Shown piece by piece: positions 40,484-48,971 of a DNA stretch of 64,000 nucleotides (the first letter of the stretch is position 1; every line of letters begins with the position of its first letter). Below the pieces are notes generated by a model. The model did not search any database. It saw only the letters and a program-made list of their open reading frames with translations, and was not told the DNA's origin. Origin of the DNA: Bacteroidales bacterium WCE2008 (GTDB lineage Bacteria; Bacteroidota; Bacteroidia; Bacteroidales; UBA932); contig FUZM01000001.1 in the NCBI GenBank assembly GCA_900167925.1, positions 310,001-374,000 of the forward strand, in the 5' to 3' direction. Made by a program: the position numbers and the translations under genes.

Positions 40484-41767
40484 TTATTTTTCAGGATGCG
40501 CCTTGAATATCCCTTCTGCGAAGTCTTTGAAGTCGTTCCACTTGTAGTATGGACCGCTTACCGGATAGAGATCCGGAAGCTGTGCCTCCTTTCCGTTCCA
40601 GAGAAGCTTGAAGAGTATGTCCTTTCCCTTCTCCGATCTGTAAAGGACGAACTGGAGGTTTGCCGCCATCGGGACGTTGAAGCTCTGGAACCAGTATTTT
40701 GCCTCTTCTGCTGTTTCCGGTACGGTGCCGCAGCCGTTTGCGTTGATAAGACAGGTGAACGCCTCGACGATATAGTCGTGGCCGAAACGCAGGTCGGCGG
40801 CATTGCCGTTCTCTCCGAGAGCTTCGTCAGCCTTGGAGATGATATCGTGGAGCAGAGGAATGGTTCCGAAACGGGCTTCGTAGTCGATCACGAACGAGAA
40901 ATAGTTGTTCGACTCCCACATCTGGGCCATTTCGTCTGCTGTGACCAGGTCCTTGAACAGATTGACATCTTCGTAGTTCTGGTAGTTGCCGAGGAACTCG
41001 TAGAACTCGTGGAAGAAGCCGATTATGCCGTCTTCGTAGTCTTTCAGGAAGTCATAGTCCTTGAAGATTTTTCCGAGAATCGCGTCGTAGTCGACGGTTC
41101 TTTCGAAGAATTCAGCATATCCTTCGAGCTCCCTGGTCTGGTTTCCCCAGGCCTCAAATTCTTTTCTGTAGGACGACGGTGCACTCGGCGGAACGATGTC
41201 GCACATGCCCATATGGTTGCAGGACAGGCTGATGTCCAGTCCCGGATTCTGCTTCTGCAGGCTGGTGCAGAAAGCTGACATGCTGACTATGCATCTGCCT
41301 GAGGTCGATGATCTTGCGCTGACTTTTCGTTCTCCGGCGAAGACTTCCGGGAAAGCGTTATATATGTATGCTGCGATTGCTTTGTGCTGGGCGACGCCGA
41401 GAGGGACGAGGTCGCCGGTGTTGGTAAGAGGGATCTTGTAGAATTTCTCGTATCTTTCGTAGAAGCTTTCTCCGAGTGCGGTAAGGTTGCCGTCTTTATG
41501 GGCCTTGGAGAGCGCTTTGTGGATCAGTTTGTAGGTGTCGTCGTTGTAGGCGTAGCGGCTGCCGTGTCTGCCGTAGTGGCTGACATAGACGGGAGCGTAG
41601 CCCTCCGGTGCCGGCGTAAGAGCCTGATCCGGCATTGTATAAGGGGCTTCCATTCCGGATGCCTTGATCCAGTCGCCTTTTACTTCTTCGATTACATTAT
41701 AGTTCTGTGCCGTGGCTCCGAGTGTCAGCAGAGCGAGTGTAGTGATAGTGATAAATTTTTTTACCAT
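40484..41767 (-). CDS. Exported histidine phosphatase, branch 2 (phytase/acid phosphatase-like)
   Basis: 427 residues with a signal peptide (MVKKFITITTLALLTLGATAQ). RHG motif: SHYGRHGSRYAYND at about residues 62-75. The C-terminal donor region reads AANLQFVLYRSEKGKDILFK, with Gln where the paralogue at 23095-24336 has His, so neither HD nor HAE is seen. Activity with a different donor is possible. It would release phosphate outside the cytoplasm and lies just upstream of the phosphate operon, but has its own promoter region and terminator. It diverges from the first XylR-like regulator across an inverted repeat at 41780-41803. Confidence 0.85.
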   Translation of the reverse strand: MVKKFITITTLALLTLGATAQNYNVIEEVKGDWIKASGMEAPYTMPDQALTPAPEGYAPVYVSHYGRHGSRYAYNDDTYKLIHKALSKAHKDGNLTALGESFYERYEKFYKIPLTNTGDLVPLGVAQHKAIAAYIYNAFPEVFAGERKVSARSSTSGRCIVSMSAFCTSLQKQNPGLDISLSCNHMGMCDIVPPSAPSSYRKEFEAWGNQTRELEGYAEFFERTVDYDAILGKIFKDYDFLKDYEDGIIGFFHEFYEFLGNYQNYEDVNLFKDLVTADEMAQMWESNNYFSFVIDYEARFGTIPLLHDIISKADEALGENGNAADLRFGHDYIVEAFTCLINANGCGTVPETAEEAKYWFQSFNVPMAANLQFVLYRSEKGKDILFKLLWNGKEAQLPDLYPVSGPYYKWNDFKDFAEGIFKAHPEK

Positions 41768-41779
41768 GATTTTTGCGTA

Positions 41780-41803
41780 ATTTGTGGTAGTTTGGCCACA
41801 AAT
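41780..41803. promoter_or_regulatory. Operator-like perfect inverted repeat
   Basis: ATTTGTGG, 8-bp spacer, CCACAAAT: a perfect 8-8-8 dyad in the 62-bp gap between the phosphatase and the XylR-like gene. It covers the -33 box of the regulator. A dimeric regulator, most simply the XylR-like protein itself, could bind here. Confidence 0.55.
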
Positions 41804-41825
41804 GTATAAATAATTATTAAATTTG
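41791..41825 (+). promoter_or_regulatory. Promoter of the first XylR-like gene, possibly leaderless mRNA
   Basis: TTTG at 41791-41794, 23 bp, TAAATTTG at 41818-41825. The G of the -7 box is only 4 nt before the ATG at 41830, so transcription would start at or very near the start codon. Confidence 0.5.
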
Positions 41826-41829
41826 CCGT

Positions 41830-42996
41830 ATGATCAGACTACTTTTCATCAGCGACTTTACGGAGCAATTTGCGTATAATTTGCTCAAAGGTATTATGTC
41901 TTTCTCGCGCGAAACCGAGCCGTGGGTGGTCTGGAAGATGCCTCCGTCTACTAAACGCAAGCTTGGGATCCCCGGCGTGGTAGACTGGGCTGTGCGGTGG
42001 AAGGCCGATATAGTGATCGGCCAGTTCGAACCTGAGGAGGATGTTTCGCTCTTCACTGCAAAGGGGATTGCTGTCCTTGCCCAGGATTACAAGCGCCGTT
42101 TCAGGAGCTGTCCGAACATCACTGCCGATTATCTGAAGACCGGCAGGATGGCTGCGGATTATTATCTCGACAAGGGCTTCCGCCACTTTGCTTTCTTCGG
42201 TTACAAGGATGCATGCTGGTCCTATGAGCGATATCTCGGTTTCAGGCATCGTGTAGAGGAAGCCGGCTTCGGTGACTCCTTCTATCTTTATGATACCCAG
42301 AATATTGACAACCTGTGGTTCTTCGAGTCCGAGAAGATTGCCGACTGGCTCCAGTCCCTCCCGAAACCGGTGGCGGTCTTCGCCTGCGACGACAACCAGG
42401 CTGCCCTCCTTTTGGAAGCCGCCAATGCCGTAGGGGTGAAGGTTCCGTTCGACGTTTCCGTCCTCGGGGTTGATAATGACGAAGTACTGTGCGGACTGAG
42501 CAATCCGTCCCTTTCAAGTATAAGGGTGGATATTGCGCAGGGCGGGTATCTCGCTGCAAGCCAGGCGGTAAAGATGATCAACGACAAATCCTTTACCGGT
42601 CCCGATATCATAATGCAGCCGGTCGGGGTCGTATCGAGGGGATCCACTTCGCTTTTTGCGACTACCGATATCCAGGTGATCAAGGCTCTCGATTTCATTA
42701 AGGAGAATGTCTCGAGGCATATAAACGTCATGGATGTGCTTAAAGTCGTTCCTCTTTCCCGACGACTTCTGGAGATCCGTTTCAAGAACGTTACCGGGAT
42801 GACCATATATAGCTATATATCCCTGCAACGTATCAATCTTTTCGCTGAAAGACTGGTAACTACGAAAGACACGGTTAACGAGATTGCGCTCGCGCTTGAC
42901 GAGCCGGATGTGAAGTCTATTTCAAGGCGTTTCAAAGCCATAAAAGGCTGTACACCATCGGAATATAGAGAAAAGCATTACGCTTTTTGTGAGTAA
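41830..42996 (+). CDS. XylR-like regulator: LacI-type sensor domain plus AraC HTH
   Basis: 388 residues, the size and layout of E. coli XylR. The N-terminal about 270 residues are a periplasmic-binding-protein fold (LLFISDFTEQFAYNLLKGIM, FFGYKDACWSYERYLGFRHR, VAVFACDDNQAALLLEAANA, VSVLGVDNDEVLCGLSNPSL); the C-terminal 100 residues are an AraC HTH (IKENVSRHINVMDVLKVVPL, SRRLLEIRFKNVTG, NEIALALDEPDVKSISRRFK). Such proteins activate sugar genes when the sugar binds. It precedes the GH2-phosphatase fusion on the same strand and has a close paralogue at 48972-50147. The ligand is probably a hexosamine; inferred. Confidence 0.9.
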   Translation: MIRLLFISDFTEQFAYNLLKGIMSFSRETEPWVVWKMPPSTKRKLGIPGVVDWAVRWKADIVIGQFEPEEDVSLFTAKGIAVLAQDYKRRFRSCPNITADYLKTGRMAADYYLDKGFRHFAFFGYKDACWSYERYLGFRHRVEEAGFGDSFYLYDTQNIDNLWFFESEKIADWLQSLPKPVAVFACDDNQAALLLEAANAVGVKVPFDVSVLGVDNDEVLCGLSNPSLSSIRVDIAQGGYLAASQAVKMINDKSFTGPDIIMQPVGVVSRGSTSLFATTDIQVIKALDFIKENVSRHINVMDVLKVVPLSRRLLEIRFKNVTGMTIYSYISLQRINLFAERLVTTKDTVNEIALALDEPDVKSISRRFKAIKGCTPSEYREKHYAFCE

Positions 42997-43034
42997 AAAT
43001 ACGCAAAATTAATAAGAGGCACACGTTCTTTTCC

Positions 43035-43042
43035 TAACTTTG
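43035..43042 (+). promoter_or_regulatory. Putative -7 box of the GH2-phosphatase/GH20 operon
   Basis: TAACTTTG, exact consensus, 28 nt before the ATG at 43071. No -33 TTTG at the usual distance, which suits an activator-dependent promoter behind a XylR-like gene. Confidence 0.55.
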
Positions 43043-43070
43043 CGGGAAAACGTACACATAACACGACACT

Positions 43071-46000
43071 ATGCATAGTTTATTTATTTCGCTGCTGCTG
43101 ATTCTCGGCAGCTGGACCCTTTCCAAAGAGGGTTCCCTTCAGGAATATCCAGCCACTGTACCATCCACTGTCGCCGGCGTCCTCATGGACAATGGAGTAA
43201 AAGTCGATGACAAGAGTATCTTCGATGACGCATGGGTATATACATGCAATTTCGACCTTACTTCAAAGGATCTGGCAAAATTCCACCGCCTTCGTTTCGA
43301 TGGCCTGAACTATCGTGCCGACGTCTATCTCAACTCGACCTGCCTCGCTTCCGCCGATACGACCTACGGTGTATTCTGCGTGCGCGAATTCGACGTCACA
43401 AAACTACTCAAGAAACATAACGTCCTTAAAGTACGCCTCACCAGGGCGCACTCGGGCGACCTCAACATCGGCTTCGTCGACTGGAATCCGCGTCCTGCCG
43501 ACGAAAGCATGGGTATCGTAAGAGACGTGACCCTCTACGAGACCGGCAGCGTAGCCGTAACCGACCTCTTCGTCAAGCCTGAGCTCAACCTCGACACAGA
43601 CGAGAGTGCAGACCTGGAAGTCCGCGTGACCCTCAGGAACATGTCCAGAAAGCCCGTCAACGGCGAAGTTCGTGGCCGTTGGGCCGGCGGCGAATTCATG
43701 TTCCCGGTATCTCTCGCCGCTTCCGAGACAAAAGAGGTAGTCCTTACTCCGAAGGAGTGCAAGAACCTGCATACCGCTAAGCCTTCGATCTGGTGGACAA
43801 GAGACCTCGGAAAGCCTTACCTCTATACCATGCAGGCTTCCTTTGTCGCCGGAAAAGAGACCACCGACTCCCGTGAAGTCAAATTCGGTATCCGCAAAAT
43901 CGAGAGCCGCATCGACAGCCACGGCCACAGAGTCTTCCTCCTCAACGGAAAGAAGATTCTCATAAAGGGCGCAGGCTGGACCGACAACGTCAACCTCCGC
44001 GACACCCACGAATCCCTCGACGCCCAGATGGAGCACGTCCTGAACATGGGCCTCAACACAATCCGTTTCGAGAATATCTGGGGCAAGGACCAGTATATCT
44101 ATGACCTCTGCGACCAGAACGGAGTCATGGCCCTCGTAGGCTGGAGCTGCCAGTGGGAATGGGAAAACTACTGCGGCCTTCCTGAGACCGACAAATACGG
44201 ATGCATCAACGACGAGACGACCATGAAACTCGCCGCCCGCTATTTCCGCGACCAGGTGAAATGGCTCCGCAACCATCCTTCAGTCATCGGCTGGATGACC
44301 GGCAGCGACCGCATCCCTAATCCGGAACTCGAGACAGAATATCTCCGCATCTATTCGGAGCTCGACTATCGCCCGTACATCAACTCCGCTAAGGCGATGA
44401 CCAGCAAGATTTCCGGCAAGTCCGGCACCAAGATGGAGGGTCCATACGAATACGTCGGTCCTGACTACTGGTACTACGATACCGAAGCCGGCGGCGCATT
44501 CGGCTTCAACACAGAGACAGGCGTCGGCGCCAACTGGCCTCAGATCGAGACCATAAGGACCATGATCCCTGAATCAGAGCTCTGGCCTCTCGGCCCGGCC
44601 TACAGCAAATACTGCACGACCTCTTCATCCGCGATGAACAGCACCAAAATGCTCGAGAACGTCGTCAACGCCCAGTACGGCGAGGCCGACGGCATCGAGG
44701 ACTTCACCCGTAAGGCCCATGCAGCCGACTACGACGCTACCCGCGCCATGTTCGAGGCATTCCGCGTCAACCTCCCTAACACCACCGGCATCGTCCAGTG
44801 GATGCTCAACTCCGCCTGCCCGTCGCTCTACTGGCAGCTTTATGACAACAATCTGACCCCGACGGCATCCTACTACGGAGTCAAGAAAGCCTGCGCCCCG
44901 ATCCAGCTTATATTCAACTACAAAGACTATAAGGTCTATGCAGTCAACGAAAGCTCCAAGGACAAGGATATCAAGGCTTATATCAAAGTTTACGACGCCC
45001 AGTCAAACCTCCTGGTGGATACCAGCGACCATGTAGGTACCGAAAGACGCCATCCTAAGGCCGCCTTCGACCTCGATTCTCTCCGCGGCCGCGACATCTT
45101 CGTAGCTCTCCGCATCAGGGACGGCCAGGACAACTTCTACTGCATCCCTGCGAAGATGACCACCTACAAGTTCAACAAGACCAACTGGTATGTCACCCCT
45201 GCAGAGGAATACGCCGACATGCACTTCGTATCTGACATGCCAAGGGCTGCAGTGTCATACAAAGTCGTAGAGTCAGTCGACAATCTCGGAAAACTCTGGA
45301 CTGTCACCCTCACCAACGACTCCGACTATATCTCTTACCAGAACGTCCTCAAGCTTGTCCGTCCTGACGGCAGTCTCCTCGAGCCTGCAATCTGGAGCGA
45401 CAACTTCGTGGCAGTACTCCCGCACTCCGAGAAGACCGTCACCTGCCGCTGCGACCGCAAGGAGAACGCCCGTGTCGCCATGACCGGCTGGAATACCGAC
45501 ATCACCCTCATTCCTGACGACAACACCCGCGACAAGTCCAAATATGCTGAACATGTCTACGGCGACGGCGACAAATATGTCGCATCTGCCCGCTACGATG
45601 TCCCTGTGATCAAGGAGCCTAAGGGCAAGAAGGTAAAGAACGTAATCATGATGATCGGCGACGGCATGGGCCTCGAGCAGATCAGCTGCGCCTGGGTCGC
45701 CAACGGCGGTCATCTCTATCTCGACAACTTCCCTGTAGTCGGCCTTTCCCGCACCTACGCTACCGATAAGCTTATCACTGACTCTTCAGCCGGCGGCTCT
45801 GCTCTCGCTACAGGCGTCAAGACCCGCTATGGCTTCATTGCAGTCGACGAAGACGGACTTCCTGTCAAGAGCATCCTTGCCGATGCCCATGAAAGAGGCC
45901 TCAGAACCGGTGTCAGCGTGGTCTGCCGTATCGGTGACGCTACTCCTGCAGCATTCTGCAACCATTCGATCAGCCGCTATGACGAAGAGGGACTTGCTGC

Positions 46001-46613
46001 GCAGTATCTCGACTGTGGCGCCGACTTCCTTATCGGCGGAGGCATCAAGTTCTTCAAAGACCGCAGTGACGGCCGTGACATAGTCGAGGAAATGAAAGCA
46101 AAGGGCTACAATTTCGTGGATACACGTGAAGAGCTCGCAGCCTCGGAGAAACTTCCTATACTCGGTCTTTTTGCCGATACCGAGATGGCTCCGGCCCTGG
46201 ATCGCGGCCCGATTCTTGAAGAGAGCGCCGTGAAGGCTCTCGAGCTTCTCGACAACGATAAGGGCTTTTTCCTTATGATCGAGGGATCCAGCATCGATGA
46301 TCATTGCCACCACAACCAGGTCGGCTATGCCATGGAAGAGCTCTTTGATTTCGACAAGACCATAGGTAAGGTCCTCGAGTGGGCCGCCAAGGATGGCGAA
46401 ACCCTCGTGATCGTCACTGCGGACCATGCTACCGGAGGTCTTACCCTCCTTGGCGGAAGCCTGGAGAAGGGCGAAATCAAGGTCAACTTCTCGACCTCGG
46501 GCCATAATGGAATCATGGTCCCGGTATATGCCTTCGGTCCACATTCAGAAGATTTCTCCGGCACAATGGAAAATGCCGAAGTCGCTAACCGTATAAAAGC
46601 TATTTTTAAATGA
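43071..46613 (+). CDS. Fusion of GH2 exo-beta-glucosaminidase-like enzyme and alkaline phosphatase
   Basis: 1180 residues in one unbroken frame. After a signal peptide (MHSLFISLLLILGSWTL), residues 20-850 are GH2: sugar-binding sandwich (RLRFDGLNYRADVYLN), Ig-like domain, TIM barrel (ILIKGAGWTDNVNLRDTHES). The acid/base is Asp413 in MTGSDRIPNP and the nucleophile Glu482 in FNTETGVGA; Asp at the first place is the trait of exo-beta-D-glucosaminidases of the CsxA type. Residues 852-1180 are alkaline phosphatase: NVIMMIGDGMG, nucleophile Ser905 in TDSSAGGSALATG, metal sites IEGSSIDDHCHH, VTADHATGG and TSGHNG. Both active sites look complete. The stop overlaps the GH20 start by 4 nt. It implies a phosphate-bearing amino-sugar glycan as substrate (inference). 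Confidence 0.88.
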   Translation: MHSLFISLLLILGSWTLSKEGSLQEYPATVPSTVAGVLMDNGVKVDDKSIFDDAWVYTCNFDLTSKDLAKFHRLRFDGLNYRADVYLNSTCLASADTTYGVFCVREFDVTKLLKKHNVLKVRLTRAHSGDLNIGFVDWNPRPADESMGIVRDVTLYETGSVAVTDLFVKPELNLDTDESADLEVRVTLRNMSRKPVNGEVRGRWAGGEFMFPVSLAASETKEVVLTPKECKNLHTAKPSIWWTRDLGKPYLYTMQASFVAGKETTDSREVKFGIRKIESRIDSHGHRVFLLNGKKILIKGAGWTDNVNLRDTHESLDAQMEHVLNMGLNTIRFENIWGKDQYIYDLCDQNGVMALVGWSCQWEWENYCGLPETDKYGCINDETTMKLAARYFRDQVKWLRNHPSVIGWMTGSDRIPNPELETEYLRIYSELDYRPYINSAKAMTSKISGKSGTKMEGPYEYVGPDYWYYDTEAGGAFGFNTETGVGANWPQIETIRTMIPESELWPLGPAYSKYCTTSSSAMNSTKMLENVVNAQYGEADGIEDFTRKAHAADYDATRAMFEAFRVNLPNTTGIVQWMLNSACPSLYWQLYDNNLTPTASYYGVKKACAPIQLIFNYKDYKVYAVNESSKDKDIKAYIKVYDAQSNLLVDTSDHVGTERRHPKAAFDLDSLRGRDIFVALRIRDGQDNFYCIPAKMTTYKFNKTNWYVTPAEEYADMHFVSDMPRAAVSYKVVESVDNLGKLWTVTLTNDSDYISYQNVLKLVRPDGSLLEPAIWSDNFVAVLPHSEKTVTCRCDRKENARVAMTGWNTDITLIPDDNTRDKSKYAEHVYGDGDKYVASARYDVPVIKEPKGKKVKNVIMMIGDGMGLEQISCAWVANGGHLYLDNFPVVGLSRTYATDKLITDSSAGGSALATGVKTRYGFIAVDEDGLPVKSILADAHERGLRTGVSVVCRIGDATPAAFCNHSISRYDEEGLAAQYLDCGADFLIGGGIKFFKDRSDGRDIVEEMKAKGYNFVDTREELAASEKLPILGLFADTEMAPALDRGPILEESAVKALELLDNDKGFFLMIEGSSIDDHCHHNQVGYAMEELFDFDKTIGKVLEWAAKDGETLVIVTADHATGGLTLLGGSLEKGEIKVNFSTSGHNGIMVPVYAFGPHSEDFSGTMENAEVANRIKAIFK

Positions 46614-48886
46614 ATTATTTACTGACACTACTCGTCGCAGGGCTTTTGAACATAACCCCTGCCCCTGTCGAAGCGGTCCGTACCGACGGGGAATTCGAAA
46701 TTACCAAGCACACGGTAATCAGCAGCGCCGACGCACCTGAGGTTGCTGAATTCTTTGCTGAAAAAATCGGCAAATCTACCGGCTACAAGATCCGCACATC
46801 AACCCGCGGAGGCCAGATCGAACTTTCGATTTCGGCCAGCGCCGGACTTCCGGAAGAAGGCTACTACCTCGAAGTGACTCCAGGAAAAGTCACAGCGGTA
46901 GCCAGCGACAAGGCCGGTCTGTTCTATGCGATGCAGACCTTCCTCCAGCTCCTTCCTCCACAGATCGAAAGCCTCTCGAAGGTAAAGGGCGTGAAATGGA
47001 CTGCCCAGTGCGCCAGAGTGACCGACTATCCGAGATTCAAATGGAGAGGATTCCATCTCGATGTATGCCGTCACTTCATGAGCATGGATGCAATCAAGCG
47101 CCAGATCGATATCATGGCCTCTTACAAGATCAACACCATGCACTGGCATCTCACCGAGGACCAGGGATGGAGGATAGAGATCAAGAAATATCCTCGTCTT
47201 ACCGAAGTAGGAGCATGGAGGACTGAATTTGACGGTTCCGTATATGGCGGCTTCTATACCCAGGAACAGGCCAAGGAAATCGTCGCTTATGCAGCCGAGA
47301 GATTCGTGACCGTGATCCCTGAGATCGAGCTCCCTGGCCATACCATCGCAGCCGTCGTTTCTTATCCGGAGTTGTCCTGCGACGGAGAGCAAATCAATCC
47401 AAGCTATTCATGGGGCGTAATGGACCGTGTCCTCTGCCCTGGAAATGATAAAGTATTTGAATTCATCGAGGGAGTGTTCGAAGAACTCATTCCTATCTTC
47501 CCTTCTGTCTACTACCATGTCGGCGGCGACGAATGCCCTAAGACAAGATGGAAAGTCTGCCCTAAGTGCCAGGCCAGGATCAAGGCCGAAGGCCTGTTCG
47601 CAGACGAAAACCACACTGCTGAGGAGAAGCTTCAGAGCTACTGCATCCAGCGCGTGGAGAAAATCCTTGACAAGTTCGGCAAGAAGCTCATCGGCTGGGA
47701 CGAAATCCTCGAAGGCGGACTCAGCGGCGAAGCAGCCGTGATGTCCTGGAGAGGCGAGCAAGGCGGTATCGCCGCTGCTCAGATGCACCACTATGTGGTC
47801 ATGACCCCGAGCCATGAGGGCTGCTACTTCGACAGCTATCAGGGCGACCCTAAGGCAGAGCCTCTCGGTTTCGGCCGCTACATTCCTCTGAAGAAGATCT
47901 ATGATTACAATCCGGTGCCGGCAGAACTCCAGAAAGACGGTCTCGAGAAGTACGTCATGGGAGTTCAGGCATGCAACTGGTCAGAGTACATGTATGATGA
48001 CGACTACAGGGATTACATGCTCTTCCCTCGCGGATTCGCTCTCAGCGAGGTCGCATGGAGCCAGCTTTCTTCCAAGAACTGGGAAGACTTCAGCGTAAGG
48101 GTCAACGATGCCTGCGAGCGTCTTGACATGCGCGGAGTTACCTATCATATTCCGCTCCCTGAGCAGCCGGACGGTTCATGCAGCAACCTCGTCATCACCG
48201 GCGAGTCTGAAATCGCATTCACTACCACCCGTCCTGAGAAGATGTACTACACCCTCGACGGATCGGAGCCTGACGGAAATTCGACCGAGTACACCGCTCC
48301 TATCAAGGTGGACGGAAACTCTCTCATCAAGATCTGCACTGTCCTTCCTTCCGGAAAGAAGAGCATGGTCCGCGAGATCAAGGTCGAGAAGCAGACCCTC
48401 GCTCCAGCTGTCAAGCTTGAGAATCCTTCAAACGGACTGAAGTTCCGCAAGGTCTATGGCCGCTTCCTTTCAGCCAGCGAGCTTGACAAAGTCAAGGAAG
48501 GCTGGATCGAGTCAACCGTTACCGAGCTCAAGCAGATCGAGCGCCAGGAGCCTCGCCAGAACAACATGCAGGACGTCAATTTCTACGGAGCCGTAGCTGA
48601 AGGCTACATCAATATCTCCGAGGACGGCGTATGGACTGTTTCTTCTGATTACGACCAGGTATGGATCGACGGCAAGAAGCTCATCGACAACGGTACTGAG
48701 GTCAAGAGATACTCCCGTCACGACGCCCAGGTCGCTCTCGAGAAGGGTCTTCATGAGATCAAGGTAGTGTTCATAAGCAACATTATCGGAGGTCATGCTA
48801 CAGCGCGCAACAACACTACCATCCAGATGCGCCGTCCTGGTGGAAAGGGATTCCACGCAGTGAACGCTGACCAGTTATACAGGTAA
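46610..48886 (+). CDS. GH20 beta-N-acetylhexosaminidase
   Basis: 758 residues. Weak signal peptide (MNYLLTLLVAGLLNITPAPV). The N-terminal GH20b domain (about 20-135) precedes the TIM barrel: WRGFHLDVCRHFMSMDAIKR, MHWHLTEDQGWRIEIKKYP, IPEIELPGHTIAAVVSYPEL; catalytic pair Asp307-Glu308 in HVGGDECPK. A chitobiase-like Ig domain and a PA14-like C-terminal domain follow (NFYGAVAEGYINISEDGVWT, VWIDGKKLIDNG). It removes terminal beta-linked GlcNAc or GalNAc by substrate-assisted catalysis. Overlap of 4 nt with the GH2-phosphatase gene shows translational coupling, so the two enzymes probably act one after the other on the same glycan. A strong terminator follows. Confidence 0.94.
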   Translation: MNYLLTLLVAGLLNITPAPVEAVRTDGEFEITKHTVISSADAPEVAEFFAEKIGKSTGYKIRTSTRGGQIELSISASAGLPEEGYYLEVTPGKVTAVASDKAGLFYAMQTFLQLLPPQIESLSKVKGVKWTAQCARVTDYPRFKWRGFHLDVCRHFMSMDAIKRQIDIMASYKINTMHWHLTEDQGWRIEIKKYPRLTEVGAWRTEFDGSVYGGFYTQEQAKEIVAYAAERFVTVIPEIELPGHTIAAVVSYPELSCDGEQINPSYSWGVMDRVLCPGNDKVFEFIEGVFEELIPIFPSVYYHVGGDECPKTRWKVCPKCQARIKAEGLFADENHTAEEKLQSYCIQRVEKILDKFGKKLIGWDEILEGGLSGEAAVMSWRGEQGGIAAAQMHHYVVMTPSHEGCYFDSYQGDPKAEPLGFGRYIPLKKIYDYNPVPAELQKDGLEKYVMGVQACNWSEYMYDDDYRDYMLFPRGFALSEVAWSQLSSKNWEDFSVRVNDACERLDMRGVTYHIPLPEQPDGSCSNLVITGESEIAFTTTRPEKMYYTLDGSEPDGNSTEYTAPIKVDGNSLIKICTVLPSGKKSMVREIKVEKQTLAPAVKLENPSNGLKFRKVYGRFLSASELDKVKEGWIESTVTELKQIERQEPRQNNMQDVNFYGAVAEGYINISEDGVWTVSSDYDQVWIDGKKLIDNGTEVKRYSRHDAQVALEKGLHEIKVVFISNIIGGHATARNNTTIQMRRPGGKGFHAVNADQLYR

Positions 48887-48919
48887 AACTGCATTAATCC
48901 ATATTTTTTCTACGATCAG

Positions 48920-48961
48920 GCCGCACGGATGCCGGAACCGGTCTCCGTGCGGCAATTTTTT
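48920..48961 (+). terminator. Rho-independent terminator of the GH2-GH20 operon
   Basis: Perfect 10-bp stem GCCGCACGGA / TCCGTGCGGC, followed by AA and six T. Confidence 0.88.
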
Positions 48962-48971
48962 AAACTTTGCT

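Noticed and set aside
43404..44276. 290-codon minus-strand frame inside the GH2 domain
   Set aside because: Antisense shadow; the plus-strand frame is continuous through both fused domains.
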